Origin: Myoxocephalus aenaeus
Lineage: Eukaryota; Chordata; Actinopteri; Perciformes; Cottidae
Assembly: GCA_038501785.1 (NCBI GenBank)
Contig: JBAMJR010000100.1
Span: forward strand, 3,282,501 to 3,346,500
Direction: 5' to 3'
DNA: 64,000 bases
Part shown: in pieces, positions 19,466 through 30,816 of the stretch
Numbering within the stretch: position 1 is the stretch's first letter
Layout: every line of letters begins with the position of its first letter
The notes under the pieces: generated by a model
Database searches by the model: none
The model's input: the letters and a program-made list of their open reading frames with translations, nothing else
What the model was told of the DNA's origin: nothing
Translations under genes and position numbers: made by a program

Positions 19466-20060
19466 TACATGAACCTTGACGTAACGTTGCTCAGCACGTG
19501 CACGTGTCTGCACGTTCACGTGACTCAAATGAAGCTTAAACAACACTGAAGAAACACGACTAACTTTACAGCTTTCAAGTGAACCAGAACATGTCAGCAC
19601 TAATTCTCATTACATTTCAGGTCATTGCTATTAATTTAAATGACTTACTGTTTCACGTAACGTCCAAACAACGGAGAGCTGTAGAAAATACGTGTTGTTT
19701 ACACTCTGTTTCCGGGTTGTGAGTGAAGCAGGAAGGGAGGGGGAGAGGAGGGGGAGGAGCCAGTGAAACTCAAAACGGCTCCACTGCGCCACTAGCGGTC
19801 AACGATATATTACATCGGCGGATTTCAGCGCCGCCATAGAGAATGATGAGCTGCCACAGAACCAGCAGCAGTAGTTGAGTTTGGAGACGTGATCCACTTC
19901 GTGAAAGTATGTTTACTTTGCTCAGTTGAGAAATCTCTCTTTTTCGCTCATCTGCAGCTTGATACATTTCAGAAAATACTGTGTGCTTGTTCTGGAAGAG
20001 TCTTTCAACATCAAATATTTTGTTGTTTGCTAATTTCTCGTCACATATCAAGCATACAGG

Positions 20061-21334
20061 TCAGCCAGCATCGTTGAAAGCAAATGAATACGTCCACGCA
20101 GAATAAACTCTTCTTAATTATCCGTTGACAGTTTACCGAGGGTGGGGCTCTGCAGGGAAAGACGCTTGACAGCGACGTGATGTGACGCACTTTTAGTTAA
20201 AAACAAAATTAAAACTATTTTCAGTGTCACAGTATCACCTCAAACTCCAAGATAAGAGGTGTTCCCTTTGGAAGATTGTCCACTGGGCAAAAAAGAAATA
20301 TGAATGGGACAGAACTTTGCTGCAACATGTCACCTGACCATGACTACTGTAGTGTTGTTTAAGCTTAGTTGGTCAAATGTAGACCTGCACAGTGTATGTG
20401 TACATTACAATGCATGAGATATGATAATTAATAAGGGATATTATTATGAAGAATGTGTAATTGTATGCATATGAAGGACACTGTTTTTATTAATGATTAA
20501 TGTGTGAATGGATTTTAAAACAACATTTGCATAGTGCATGGGGATGCCAGTGGACTGTTTTATTAGAAATAATTGTAGTTCTCTTGTTCGCCTGAGGTGG
20601 CGGAGCTGAACATTGACTTTTGAGATGCAACCTTTCATCTTCCAGGCTCTTTCCTGACGAGATGAGATGTAATTTTAAATAATCGATTTTCTCGTTTTCA
20701 ATAACAAATGTTTGATGAATAAATATGTGTAATACACGTCACAATGCTATGAATTCTGGGTAATTGCGTTGGGCAAAGTCGGCATCTAATACTGATTTAC
20801 GGAAAGTGTTCATAAAGGGCTCAACATGTCTGAGGGACTCAAACACTCGACGATGTGACTGACAGAACTAAACCCTCACGGAGTTAGCGGGAGCCTCACA
20901 GTCCGTGAGGGTGGAGATTAGGATTGAGCCAATGTCTCTGTGGATCACACGCTTCAATTAAATCAATTTCTAAGACTCAAATGCAGCTGGTTATTGATTG
21001 AACTGATCAGATAAATCACAGAAACATCTGGTTCTGCACAGCGTTTAATCCTTATAAGAATGAGAGAGGGAAACCGACATACTACAAATGTAATTAGTTT
21101 ATAATATTGACTATTTTTCTTTTTTTTTGTGAAACTACATTTGATCACTGAATACCCACTCAAATGAAACACATTAAAAACAAACTAACTTAAACTATGT
21201 CGTCTCATGCAAAGTCAAAACCAGGATTTTAGAAATACTGAAGTCCCTTAATAATACATGTTTGACTTGCCACCAAAAAAAAGTATTTTTTTCTTTTTCA
21301 CGTTATATATTAATTTACAGGTTAATAAATGATC
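20061..21334. other. Spacer upstream of ZNF C
   Basis: Matches 35,000-35,570 and 61,760-62,390 in reverse for much of its length (CACCCTCGGTAAACTGTCAA, CTCACGGAGTTAGCGGGAGC and its complement). Bases ~20,280-20,740 contain an extra stretch, part of which recurs near 40,870-41,000. No gene supported. Confidence 0.5.
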
Positions 21335-21622
21335 AAAAACTAGATAATATCCAATATCAGGCAATGAGAAAATGCACCTGTGCTTTTAAAACAACTCCAA
21401 CGGCGGCACTACCGGTGGAAATGGGTGAAAGGCCTCTAGAATTACGAAGAGCGCAGTTGGCATTAAGTTATTGGTTTAATCTACAGGGCCTTTTATTATT
21501 TATTAATAATGCAAGTACTAGACATCCTGATCCACACTCCATACCAGTTGGTGGCGGTAATGCACCAAACAGTTGTTTGCCCACCGCCAATAAACCGTAC
21601 AAGAGAAGAAGAAGAAGACCCG
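21335..21622 (+). mobile_element. 5'-truncated LINE tail (I/Nimb-like), copy C
   Basis: Plus-strand reading LDNIQYQAMRKCTCAFKTTP, then the CCAGTTGGTGGCGGTAATG 3' UTR and a GAA tail (AGAAGAAGAAGAAG near 21,604-21,618). It faces the promoter of ZNF C. Confidence 0.75.
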
Positions 21623-21961
21623 GATGTTCCTCCATTAGCAACATGGCGGCTACCGTGATTAGCAATAGTAGCGTCTCGTTGTTGTGTTGGTAAAGTGTCA
21701 GGTAGCTCCTTCAGTACTGATCCAGCAGAGTCTCTGTATGTCTGGATAAACCTTCTGAATGGACTTCTAGATGTTCGCCTTTGTTCCCGGATGTTGTTCC
21801 TCTGACTCATCTCCCGGTAGCCTACAAAGATATCAAAGATATTGAGGTTAGCTTAGCATGCTACAAACAGACCGACGGGCACGGAAGTCAACACAGCTCG
21901 TCCCAGTTTAATGGAGAGGAAACGGGGTTTGTGTGAAGAAAACGTTTCTGTCGTTGTGAAA
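21623..21961 (+). promoter_or_regulatory. Conserved upstream block of ZNF C
   Basis: Probable promoter and 5' UTR; contains AACATGGCGGCTACC near 21,639-21,653 (YY1-like) and ends with the ATG at 21,962. No TATA box is seen. Confidence 0.5.
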
Positions 21962-23646
21962 ATGTCTAAAGTCCAAATGCTGAGATCTTTAGTCAACCAG
22001 CGACTAACTGCAGCTGCTGAAGAGATATTTGGGCTGTTTGAAAGAACGATAGCAGAGTACGAGGACGAACTTTCTAGTTCAAAAGAGGAGAACGAGCGAC
22101 AACGGAGACTACTGGACGCTGTTTTCAACCCGGAAGTCCGGATACAAAGAGCAGGTTGGTTCTGTTTCTTTATCACTTTAAACTGATGGAACCAGTTCTG
22201 GAGGAAGTATTCACATCATGTACTGAGGTAGAGTTACAGGGACTGTTCTGAAGTATTTAAACACGTTCATACTTTTTACAGTACTACATATCAGAGGTGA
22301 ATATTATACTTTTTTTACTGAACTACACCTCAGGGGTGAATGTTTTACTTTTTTACTGTACTACATCTCAGCTGTACATATTGTATTCTTTACTGTACAA
22401 CACCTCAGAGGTACATATTGTACTTTTTACTGTAGTACACCTCGGATCTACATATTGTATTCTTTACATTAAAGAGGAACAGGATGACGCAGAGCCCCCA
22501 CACATTAAAGAGGAACAGGATGACGCAGAGCCCCCACACATTAAAGAGGAACAGGATGACCCAGAGCCCCCACACATTAAAGAGGAACAGGAGCAACTCT
22601 GGATCAGTCAGGAGGGAGAGCAGCTTCAAGGGCTGGAGGAGACTGGTATCAAGTTCTCATTCACTCCTGTAAAGAGTGAAGATGATGAAGAAGAAGCTCA
22701 GTCCTCACAGCTTCATCAAAGACAAACTGAACCGATGGAAACTGGAGCTGATTGTGGAGAATCAGAACCAGAGACTGATGACAGTAGAGATTTGAAGGAG
22801 ACTCAGGAACCTCAGTCAGCTTCAAACCCTCTGCAAAACAATGAAGTACCTGTAAGTGATGTGAACTGTAGTACTGGAAATACATCAATCAGCTCGCCTG
22901 AATGTGCTGGAATCTCTGACCACAAGGTACGTCTGAAGAGACGCACTAGATCCAAAACAGGAGTGAAAGCATTTAGTTGTTCTGTGTGTAGTAAAATATT
23001 TTCACATAAGGGACACCTGAACGCTCACATGATTATCCACACAGGAGTGAAACCATTTAGTTGTTCTTTATGTGGTAAAACATTTTCACGAAAGGTAACC
23101 CTGAACACTCACATGATTCTCCACACAGCAGTGAAGGCATTTAGTTGTTCTGTGTGTAGTAAAACGTTTTCACAAAAGGTAACCCTGAACACTCACATGA
23201 TTCTCCACACAGGAGTGAAGGCATTTAGTTGTTCTGTGTGTAGTAAAACGTTTTCACGAAAGGATCACCTGAACTCTCACATGACTATCCACACAGGAGT
23301 GAAAGCATTTAGTTGTTCTGTGTGTAGTAAAACATTTTCACAAAAGGTAACCCTGAACACTCACATGACTCTCCACACAGGAGTGAAAGCATTTAGTTGT
23401 TCTGTGTGTAGTAAAACGTTTTCACAAAAGGTAACCCTGAACACTCACATGACTATCCACACAGGAGTGAAGGCATTTAGTTGTTCTGTGTGTAGTAAAA
23501 CATTTTCACGAAAGGATTACCTGAAGGATCACATGATTATCCACACAGGAGTGAAAGCATTTAGTTGTTCAGTTTGTGGTAAAACATTTTCACTCAAGGC
23601 AACTCTGAAACGACATTTAAAAGTCCACACTAGAGAAACAAATTAG
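21962..23646 (+). CDS. C2H2 zinc-finger protein, copy C (8 fingers)
   Basis: Exons 21,962-22,154 and 22,475-23,646; about 454 residues. Exon 1 is the long form: MSKVQMLRSLVNQRLTAAAE, then IFGLFERTIAEYEDEL, which I recognise as the usual N-terminal exon of percomorph fish ZNF proteins. Three acidic repeats (two with DDAEPP), hinge with VKSEDDEEE. The degenerate finger has lost even its histidine (RLKRR). Eight fingers, helix residues -1/2/3/6: HGHA, RVTT, QVTT, RDHS, QVTT, QVTT, RDYD, LATR; three of the eight are QVTT. One linker is TAVK. AATAAA lies at 23,723-23,728. Intact frame and signals; probably the copy nearest the ancestral gene in exon 1. Confidence 0.88.
22265..22582 (+). repeat. 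Intronic and coding minisatellites of ZNF C
   Basis: About five ~38-bp units (TACTTTTTACTGTACTACAT type) at 22,265-22,470, then three 36-bp coding units at 22,475-22,582, with the splice acceptor at the junction. Confidence 0.9.
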
Positions 23647-24682
23647 TTGTGGAGTTTGCTCAACATGTTTCTCTCGTCTCTGTTATTTATCAAATCACAA
23701 GTGTATTGATGAGAGCATCTGAAATAAATGAGACATAGTTAAACACTTAAAAACTGTTAGGCTGATACAGACTGCAACAATAATAAGTTTATTCAGCTAA
23801 GATGATCCTACACATCAATTTAATTTCTGTTGGTATTTGTTTCTATGATATTGTTTCATGTATATATTAATTATAATTGTTTTACATTGTCAAAGTATTA
23901 CATCCTTTAAGCGGTTCTGTCCTTTTGTTTTAGGACGTGAATATTTTACCTTTTGTTGACCGAACTTTCTCTTTGATTCACTACTATGGTAACAGCTGTT
24001 CAAGTAAACTGCCAATGTTTTCACTAAAATGACTTCAGATTCATTTTGTACTTCCATATTTACCTCAGTGTTGGTAGCTAAACTGCAGCAGCCTGTTTTT
24101 CTATTTAACCAGAGCAACCGAGGCTCTGGTTGTCTGTCTGTATGTTTTTGATTAATAAATCATAAGAAACAGAAATGTTGCCTGCATGTATCACATACTC
24201 ATAGTGCGAGACAAAACACCATCTGAAAATTAATTGAGAATCCATCCTGCGCGTATAAGCAGGACACATCCCAGTATAAAAATACTCAATGAAGTTTATT
24301 AAACGGTAACAGACGAGAAAACATCTCCACTCTGACACTCATGATAACTATTCTTTATTGATATAAGTAGGAATATAACACCATTAAATCAACTGAAAAC
24401 ATACGATCATTTGTATCAATATTTTAAGTGCATTTTTATTGGAATGTTCGCTAAAAACTCTCCGGACAAAACTCCGTCAGCTGTTAAAGCGACTGACAGC
24501 TGATCAGATGTGATCAGCTGTCAGTCGGCCGCTGTCATCAGAAACCGACGTCGCTTCACGTGAGCTTCAGAGGAAAGGACGTCTCATGTCTCTAAAACTG
24601 TTTTCCTCCCGTCTTCTCTCCTCGCTTGGTTTCCTTGCGTCTCTCCATGCATCCCTGGTGGGAGGGACTAAGACGCAAGGAA
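23647..24682. other. 3' flank of ZNF C with partial GGGT-ended element
   Basis: AT-rich shared 3' flank to ~24,235, then a partial GGGT-ended element to ~24,682 that includes the 17-bp perfect inverted repeat (24,490-24,506 and 24,511-24,527; 4-base spacer). No other gene seen. Confidence 0.6.
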
Positions 24683-24796
24683 GGCACGTCGGGGACGCCT
24701 GCGGGTCGCCGGCTCTTCCGGCCTCGAACATCCGCCTGGCAGGCGGACGTTCTCGGACGGACGAGCCGGCGACCCTTCGGCTTACCCCGACGTGCC
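24683..24796. repeat. GC-rich nested hairpin of ~114 bp
   Basis: Three nested inverted pairs: GGCACGTCGGGG (24,683-24,694) with CCCCGACGTGCC (24,785-24,796); GGGTCGCCGGCTC (24,703-24,715) with GAGCCGGCGACCC (24,763-24,775); TCCGCCTG (24,731-24,738) with CAGGCGGA (24,740-24,747). The region between is also partly complementary. It is absent from the homologous places in the A and F arms and strikingly richer in G+C than its surroundings. Confidence 0.9.
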
Positions 24797-24843
24797 GGCG
24801 GCGAGGGCCCAGTCACAGCTGCGAGCAGCTTTAATTTAGAGAG

Positions 24844-24847
<4 letters not shown>

Positions 24848-24896
<49 letters not shown>
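24848..24896. repeat. (TA)n microsatellite
   Basis: An uninterrupted TA run of about 24 units. Confidence 0.95.
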
Positions 24897-24899
<3 letters not shown>

Positions 24900-26459
24900 A
24901 TTTGTTCTTTGTTTGTTTGCCTGTTTTTGGATGAATAAATCATAAGAAACAGAAACGTTGCCTGCATGTATCACATACTCACAGTGCGAGACAAAACACC
25001 ATCTGAAAATTTATTGAGTTTGAAAAAAAAATGCCCTGGAGGCGATTAGCTTAGCATAACAGCTGGAGGAGGCTTCGTATCTAAAAAGATGAAGTTTTCA
25101 CTCACTTCAGACATTGTTATTGCAGCAGAAGGGTTCACAAGTCGAGCAGACCAACACAACGTTTTAGTGTCAACCGACTTCCTGTCGATCCTGATGACTT
25201 TAAACATGACAGCACCACCTAGTGGACTGGAAAAGCATTTTTATTTGCAATACTAGTATATTAAATAGTAAAGATACATTTGATACAATAATGTTACGCA
25301 AAATATCAAGATATTATGCTGCATTGATTTATTTCCCCCCCGCCCCTAATAATGAAACAAACATAGGACATAATGTGTTGATCGGAGCATCTCTAACTTT
25401 GGACAGAGCCATGCTAGCGGTTTCCATTTGCTTTCAGTCTTTATGCTAAGCTAAGCTAATGGCTCCAGCTCCTAAAAACCCACTGCGAGCAAACGGCTTG
25501 TAAATTTAAAGCTGCAGCCTTCAGCTGAGCTGTCCAACAGCAGAAATACATTTTCTCTACCATCATACATGTGACACACATGAGCAGTAATATCTGGACA
25601 TGGTGACTTTAACCAGGCGGCGTGATCGAAATACTCTTGTATTATTATTTGATGGATTTTAGAGAAATGTAACAGAAAGTGATATGAAAGAAAAAAGGAA
25701 AGTTACAAAGAATGTTTGACTTTAATCGATTTTGAAAACCTGGATGGAAAATCTGCATTTTTATTTGACACCATGTTTCTTTCTTTTCTTTTGCATTCAA
25801 ATTACTTCAATTGTAACGAAAGAGATGCAAACATTATTATTATTATTATTATTAATATCATTTTCTTCTTGAGGAATATTTAATTTTGCACTTTAACTCC
25901 ACGTCACAGGACAACGAGCCTCGTTCGTCTCCATTTGTAAAATAAAGGAGATTTCTAAAAAGTAACCTCAGCTTTCCTTTTAGGAACTGTCTTGCAGCTT
26001 TTTTGGTTGAAATATTAATATTTGTGAACGACATATAAACAGGATGTTTTCTGCTCATTTACAAAAATTTGCAGATTATTTGTGAAAACCTTTCTGGAGG
26101 TTTTTGAGCTTCGACAGGAAGCAGACGGACGTCTTCATAACCAGTTCTGTCTCTTATGAAGAAACTTCATCGCTGTGCTTTTCCTTTAACATTCTCACGT
26201 GAAACGACGACGTGACGTTTATCTCTGGAGTTTGATCTTGCTATCCAGATCATTTTTTTTACATTTCATAAAACTGTCTACTGATTTTTGTATATCTTTG
26301 ACTCAACCTGAGTTTTTATTGTAATATTCACGTCAGTGGTGTAAAGTAACATGAGAACATTTACTCAAGTACAATACTTTCCTCTGTTGTTGCTCATGAG
26401 TTACTCTGATTCTTCACTGTAAAGTATTTTTACAGTCAGTCTGGTTTCACAGACATACA
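24897..26459. other. Duplicated 3' flank and arm-homologous DNA
   Basis: Bases 24,900-25,020 repeat the flank sequence seen at 24,130-24,235, a local tandem duplication. Bases 25,020-26,390 match the right arm (51,030-51,115, then 52,743-53,450) but lack the TIR elements at 25,105 and 25,152, giving clean empty sites. Bases 26,335-26,380 begin CAGTGGTGTAAAGTAAC, a hAT-MITE-like end. No gene seen. Confidence 0.6.
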
Positions 26460-26468
26460 CATATAAGT

Positions 26469-26469
26469 T

Positions 26470-26500
<31 letters not shown>

Positions 26501-26505
26501 ATATG

Positions 26506-26562
<57 letters not shown>

Positions 26563-26600
26563 ATATATGTATGTGTGTGTGTATATATATATATTGTGAC
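26469..26600. repeat. Compound (TG)n(TA)n microsatellite
   Basis: TG repeats grade into TA repeats with TATG interruptions. Open frames crossing it are low-complexity artefacts. Confidence 0.95.
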
Positions 26601-26981
26601 TACATGAGAGGGAGTGTCATCAATGGGAAGTACATCCCCGTGGTTGCAGCAGGGACTACAATCTATCATGGCAGCTGGTGAATGAACTACAATTCCCATG
26701 GTCAGCCGGTCCAAGGCTGCTGCACAGCTGAAGGAGATGAGGCTGATTACCCTGTGAAGAGCTGGTGTGAGGGAGAACAAAGGACAGGAGCACAGGAGAA
26801 GAAAGGAGGTTTTATGGTACGTTAAAGACAATGAACCAGGAGAAAACTGAAGAACTTATGTTTGTTTTGTGTAACGACTTTTTGTTGGAGTTAAATTAAC
26901 CTTTTGTAAGGAAGAATCTGAATACAGAACTTTGAGTTAATGTGTGCACCCACGCCCCACCTCACGATCTCTCGGGGTCTA

Positions 26982-27018
<37 letters not shown>

Positions 27019-27324
27019 GTCAATGACATATAATGTAATTATATAAAACCTATTCAGTTTAAATATATTTTCAGTTCATATAATATATATGCTTTTATGT
27101 TTTTGGAACCTCAAACCCTGAGCATGTCAGGCGCGCAGCTGTCCCAGCAAATGATCAGACTATAAAAACTATGAAATAATGTATTTTCATCATAATAGAT
27201 TTAAAATAAACTATGGCATACTTTTGTTATTGAAACATTTAAAATAAACAACATGTTTACAAACACCAATAGTTTTAAGCTGTTGAAATAATTAAAATAC
27301 TTTTGTCGAGATCATATATGTATG
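26601..27324. other. Unrecognised spacer, unique to this copy
   Basis: No gene seen. ACTACAATTCCCATGG near 26,690 resembles a common TIR-element motif. A second TA run lies at ~26,985-27,015. The block has no partner elsewhere in the window. Confidence 0.4.
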
Positions 27325-27326
27325 TG

Positions 27327-27365
<39 letters not shown>
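27327..27365. repeat. (TG)n microsatellite
   Basis: About fifteen TG units after TATATGTGTATATA. Confidence 0.95.
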
Positions 27366-27367
<2 letters not shown>

Positions 27368-27479
27368 TAAGTGTGTGAGGTGTAAATAAACAAACAATAA
27401 CAAACACAAACGACAAACAATAGGAGAGTGCAAAAATGTATATGTAATATGTGAAGTGTAAATAAACATAAACACGTAC

Positions 27480-27690
27480 ATGTACAGTGATTAATCAGAG
27501 GATCTGGCAAGCGGTGACCTATTATGAAGCCGTAATGCCGTAGGCAGGAATGGTTTCCTGTAGCGGTCCTTATGGCAGCGGAGCGTGATGAATCTCTTGG
27601 AGAAAGTGCTCCGCTGACCCTGCAGTATTGGTGGTGGTCCGGGTTTTCCAATATGGACAAAAGTTTCTTCAGCAAATATGGACAGAAGTT
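27480..27690 (-). pseudogene. LINE C-terminal fragment (L2/Rex1-like)
   Basis: The minus strand reads KLLSILENPDHH and, after a frame change, FSKRFITLRCHKDRYRKPFL followed by PTALRLHN. This is the conserved tail of L2/Rex1-type LINE proteins (positively charged R-Y-R-x-x-F-L-P motif). Frameshifted and isolated from any RT domain. Confidence 0.65.
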
Positions 27691-28859
27691 TCTTCAGTTA
27701 TGTTTAGGCCACCAGAGAAGGCTTAGAAGGCCCTGATGGATACACGCACACATACAGTGTATGGGTACAGTTTTAAAAGTGATAGCGCTATCACCTGTTT
27801 TTATAAATTAATATAATGTTCCTACAACCGTTGCTCTCTTATTCTAAAAACTGAATTAACTGGCAGTGCCTCCAATATAATCTAGGTAGTCAAATAAAAA
27901 GGTCTCTGCCTCTTATTTACTCCTTTTATCTTGTGTTGTAATTGTATTTGACCCCTTTTTAATTAAACAGTTCTTCTTATTAAAGACAATATCAATAGAG
28001 ATACTACGCAATATCAACAAACCCCAACATATTTATGAATCCCTCTTTGGAATTTCATGTCTTTTGCACATTTTCATTGGTTAAATTAAAATTGTGTTAT
28101 GAATCTTAACCTTTCCCTCAGTCAAACTGATGTAACGTTACTGTAAATAAATAATAAAATAATAAAGATTGCTCGTTAGATCCTCAAAACCGAATGATAT
28201 CTCATGTTTAACCGCTACGGAGAAATCGGAGCCAGCGGATCATTTAAAAAAGTCCTGCCGACATCCGGCTGCTCTCGTCGGGCAGCAGAGCGCTGACCGC
28301 CCGGTGCTGGCGGGGCTCACCGGTCCCGCGAGCAGGACCTCAAACCGTCGGCGTATCTTTTTAATTAAGCTGATTCCTGACAAACCGTCCACAGATTTGA
28401 TGCTTAAACAACTAACTTCTTGCCTGAAAACTTCCTAAAATTACATTTTGTGACTCAACAACAGTAGTATTCAGAGAATTTTAACTTTCAGTTATGTGTT
28501 TTCTCATCCGCCATTGTCGTTGGAGAGCTACTGCGGCGCATGGCTCTAAAATCGACGTCCGCCTCGCTCTCGTGAGATTATCGTTGACCACGTGTGCATG
28601 ACGTCAGAGCAAATCGGGACCAAGTCGGACACAAATCTAACCGGCATGCATTGAGCTGTGATCGCCGGCGATCGATTCTGCACAGAACTGGCTCATCTCG
28701 AACGGGCCTAATGGCTGTCAAGTACGCACAAGTCTGATCCGATGCATCCCCGGTAAAATGGGCGGATAAAGTCACATCCGGGCATTTTCAGCGTGCTCGG
28801 CGAGAAGCGGACTTTTGAATTGGAACAGTATCCGTTTCTGTTTATGATTTGTTCATGCA
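27691..28859. other. Spacer between the tail-to-tail genes C and D
   Basis: Bases 28,000-28,500 match 54,460-55,190; 28,700-28,830 match one half of the palindrome near 55,280-55,360. Bases 28,530-28,700 are unmatched. An open frame at 28,169-28,438 has no known domain and is not kept in the other copies. Confidence 0.5.
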
Positions 28860-30816
28860 AAAACAGGCAAACAAACAAAGAACAAATGAAATCATAACCA
28901 ATCGGTGCCTCTGTTGCTCTGGTTAAAAAGAAAACCACCTGGGGCAATTATGGAAGTGCAACATTGAACTGACGTCATTTTGGTGAAAACATTGGCTGAA
29001 CTTCAACTGTTTGAGAGCCACCATGAAAACAATTAAAACAGAACTGTTTCATTACAACTATTACAATAGTAGTATATCAAATAGAAAGTTCGGTCAACAA
29101 AAGGTAAAATATTCACGTCCTAAAACAAAAAGGACAGAATCCCTTAATTCTTTACATGTGAGCAAGACTAAATGTCCACCCTGTTACAGGACATTCACAT
29201 CTCTATTAATGTGTTTTTAATACACTGGTATTGGAATAATTAAATTGTCTAAGTAAACATGTCCCTTATTTTAGCCTTAATATTTATTTTAAACAGTATT
29301 TACAAACAACCATTAATTTGAAAAAAGTTATTCTGTAATTTACCCACATTTCTTTTAGAATAAGGGAATTTCAATTGAGATTTTACCCCATTTTTAGGTT
29401 ATTTAATTTAGCCAATTCATAACCTGCAATTAACCACAGAGATATGCTGAATATTTGTTGATTTCATTTAATTATCATTAAAAAAAAAGCTTAGATAAAA
29501 GGGTGGAAATCATATCAGTGAACAATACATTTCATTAATGAAAGCAATTCATTCACATACAAATTATGAATGTAACTTCCATTAACAACCATTAAACCAT
29601 TATTCATGAAAGAAAAACAGGCTGCTGATAGAACAGATTACTGTTTTATTACAACTATTACAATAGTAGTAAATCAAAAGAGAAAGTTCGGTCAACAAAA
29701 GTTAAAATATTCACGTCCTAAAATAAAGGACAGAACCCCTTAAACTCAAAGAGATGAGATCAGTAGAGGATGATGTTGAAGAAGAAAGAAGGATGGAGAT
29801 ATTCAAACAATTCTTTTCTCAATTCAGTCATTCTTCAGTTATGGAACAAAACTGCAGTTTCTACAGTAAAACTAAATCAAGGAAGTAATGAGTTTAAACT
29901 GGAGAGAAAACGTTGCTGAAGAGAAAGAAGGTAAAACAGGGTGTGAAAATCCCCCTGCGCCTATTATCAGACAAAAAACAACAACATATTATCTCCGGAA
30001 CCACATTGTTGTTTAACTTCATTTAAATTGCTACAATACCGCAACCCTTGTGAGAACAGACATCTGGTGTGAAACATAATTCAAGTAACCGTTAAGTTTA
30101 AGTATTCACGTAAACTAAATTTTTGAACCGAACAACACAGTTTTTTGATTGAAAGTCCTTTTAACACCCAAATTCTGTGTTCTAGTATGAATTGTGGTGC
30201 ATATTCCGATTCTTTAGGTCCTAATCTTTCCCAAAAGGTGTCTTATTAGTATGTGGGCTGTTGTTAGGGCACCATAATACAGTTTGAAAAACTCGGTGAC
30301 CGCTCAAGGAGGCATTTTTGGGAAATCTTGATGGATGTTCATAGTTATGATCAAAATATCTTTTAAAAGTGATTTTTTTGCAGATATACATTTTTTTCCC
30401 AAGACGTTGCTGAACAAATACATACAATAAACACAAGTATTGGAATTAATTTGGGGTTCCTACAACGACTCAAACACAGGGAAAAAGAAAAAAAAGCATA
30501 GAGCCGAAATTGGCTCTAACTGGGATAAAGGGTTAATATTTCCCTAAGTTTCATCACCTATGATAATTCAGCTCAAACCATAGTGCTGCATAGAGCACAT
30601 GGAATAATTTGACAACATAAAACAATTATAATATATACATGAAACAATGTCATAGAAACAAATACAAACAATTTCAATTGATGTGTAGCTTCATTTTAGC
30701 TGAATGAACTTATTATTGTTGCAGTCTGTATCAGCCTGACAGTTTAAATGTTTAACTATGTCTCATTTATTTCAGATGCTCTTATCAAAACACTTTTGAT
30801 TGAGCAAACTCCACGA
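28860..30816. other. 3' flank of ZNF D with ~0.6-kb insertion
   Basis: Shared AT-rich 3' flank (also at 57,550-58,980). Between ~29,940 and ~30,530 there is extra DNA not found in the other flanks; it ends CTGGGATAAAGGGTTAA at the junction, but I see no convincing inverted ends. The minus-strand poly(A) signal is at 30,766-30,771, within about 50 bases of the D stop. No other gene seen. Confidence 0.5.

Larger units (their letters stand above)
17281..20060 (-). other. Candidate multi-exon transcription unit, copy 1
   Basis: Minus-strand features suggest an unrecognised gene: a GC-rich start region near 19,690-19,790 with CCGGAA and a donor AACA|GTAAGT near 19,655; an exon-like piece ~18,766-19,009 ending GATGAGG|GTACGT; ~17,890-17,990 with a CTGCAG acceptor, reading APALPSVKRPEPVPQQLV; ~17,565-17,656 after CTCTGTAG, reading ESDLLVPPETSAEPGQ; and ~17,400-17,480. 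The first two pieces recur at 35.6-37.0 and 62.4-63.5 kb. I could not find one frame through all pieces and recognise no domain. It may be a non-coding RNA, a decayed gene or chance splice-like signals. Confidence 0.3.

Noticed and set aside
26469..26831. Open frames through the TG/TA microsatellite
   Set aside because: Low-complexity translation (repeated I, Y, H, T) with no domain.
29940..30530. piggyBac-type element in the D flank suggested by GGGTTAA at the right edge
   Set aside because: The left edge lacks TTAA and the ends are not inverted copies of each other.
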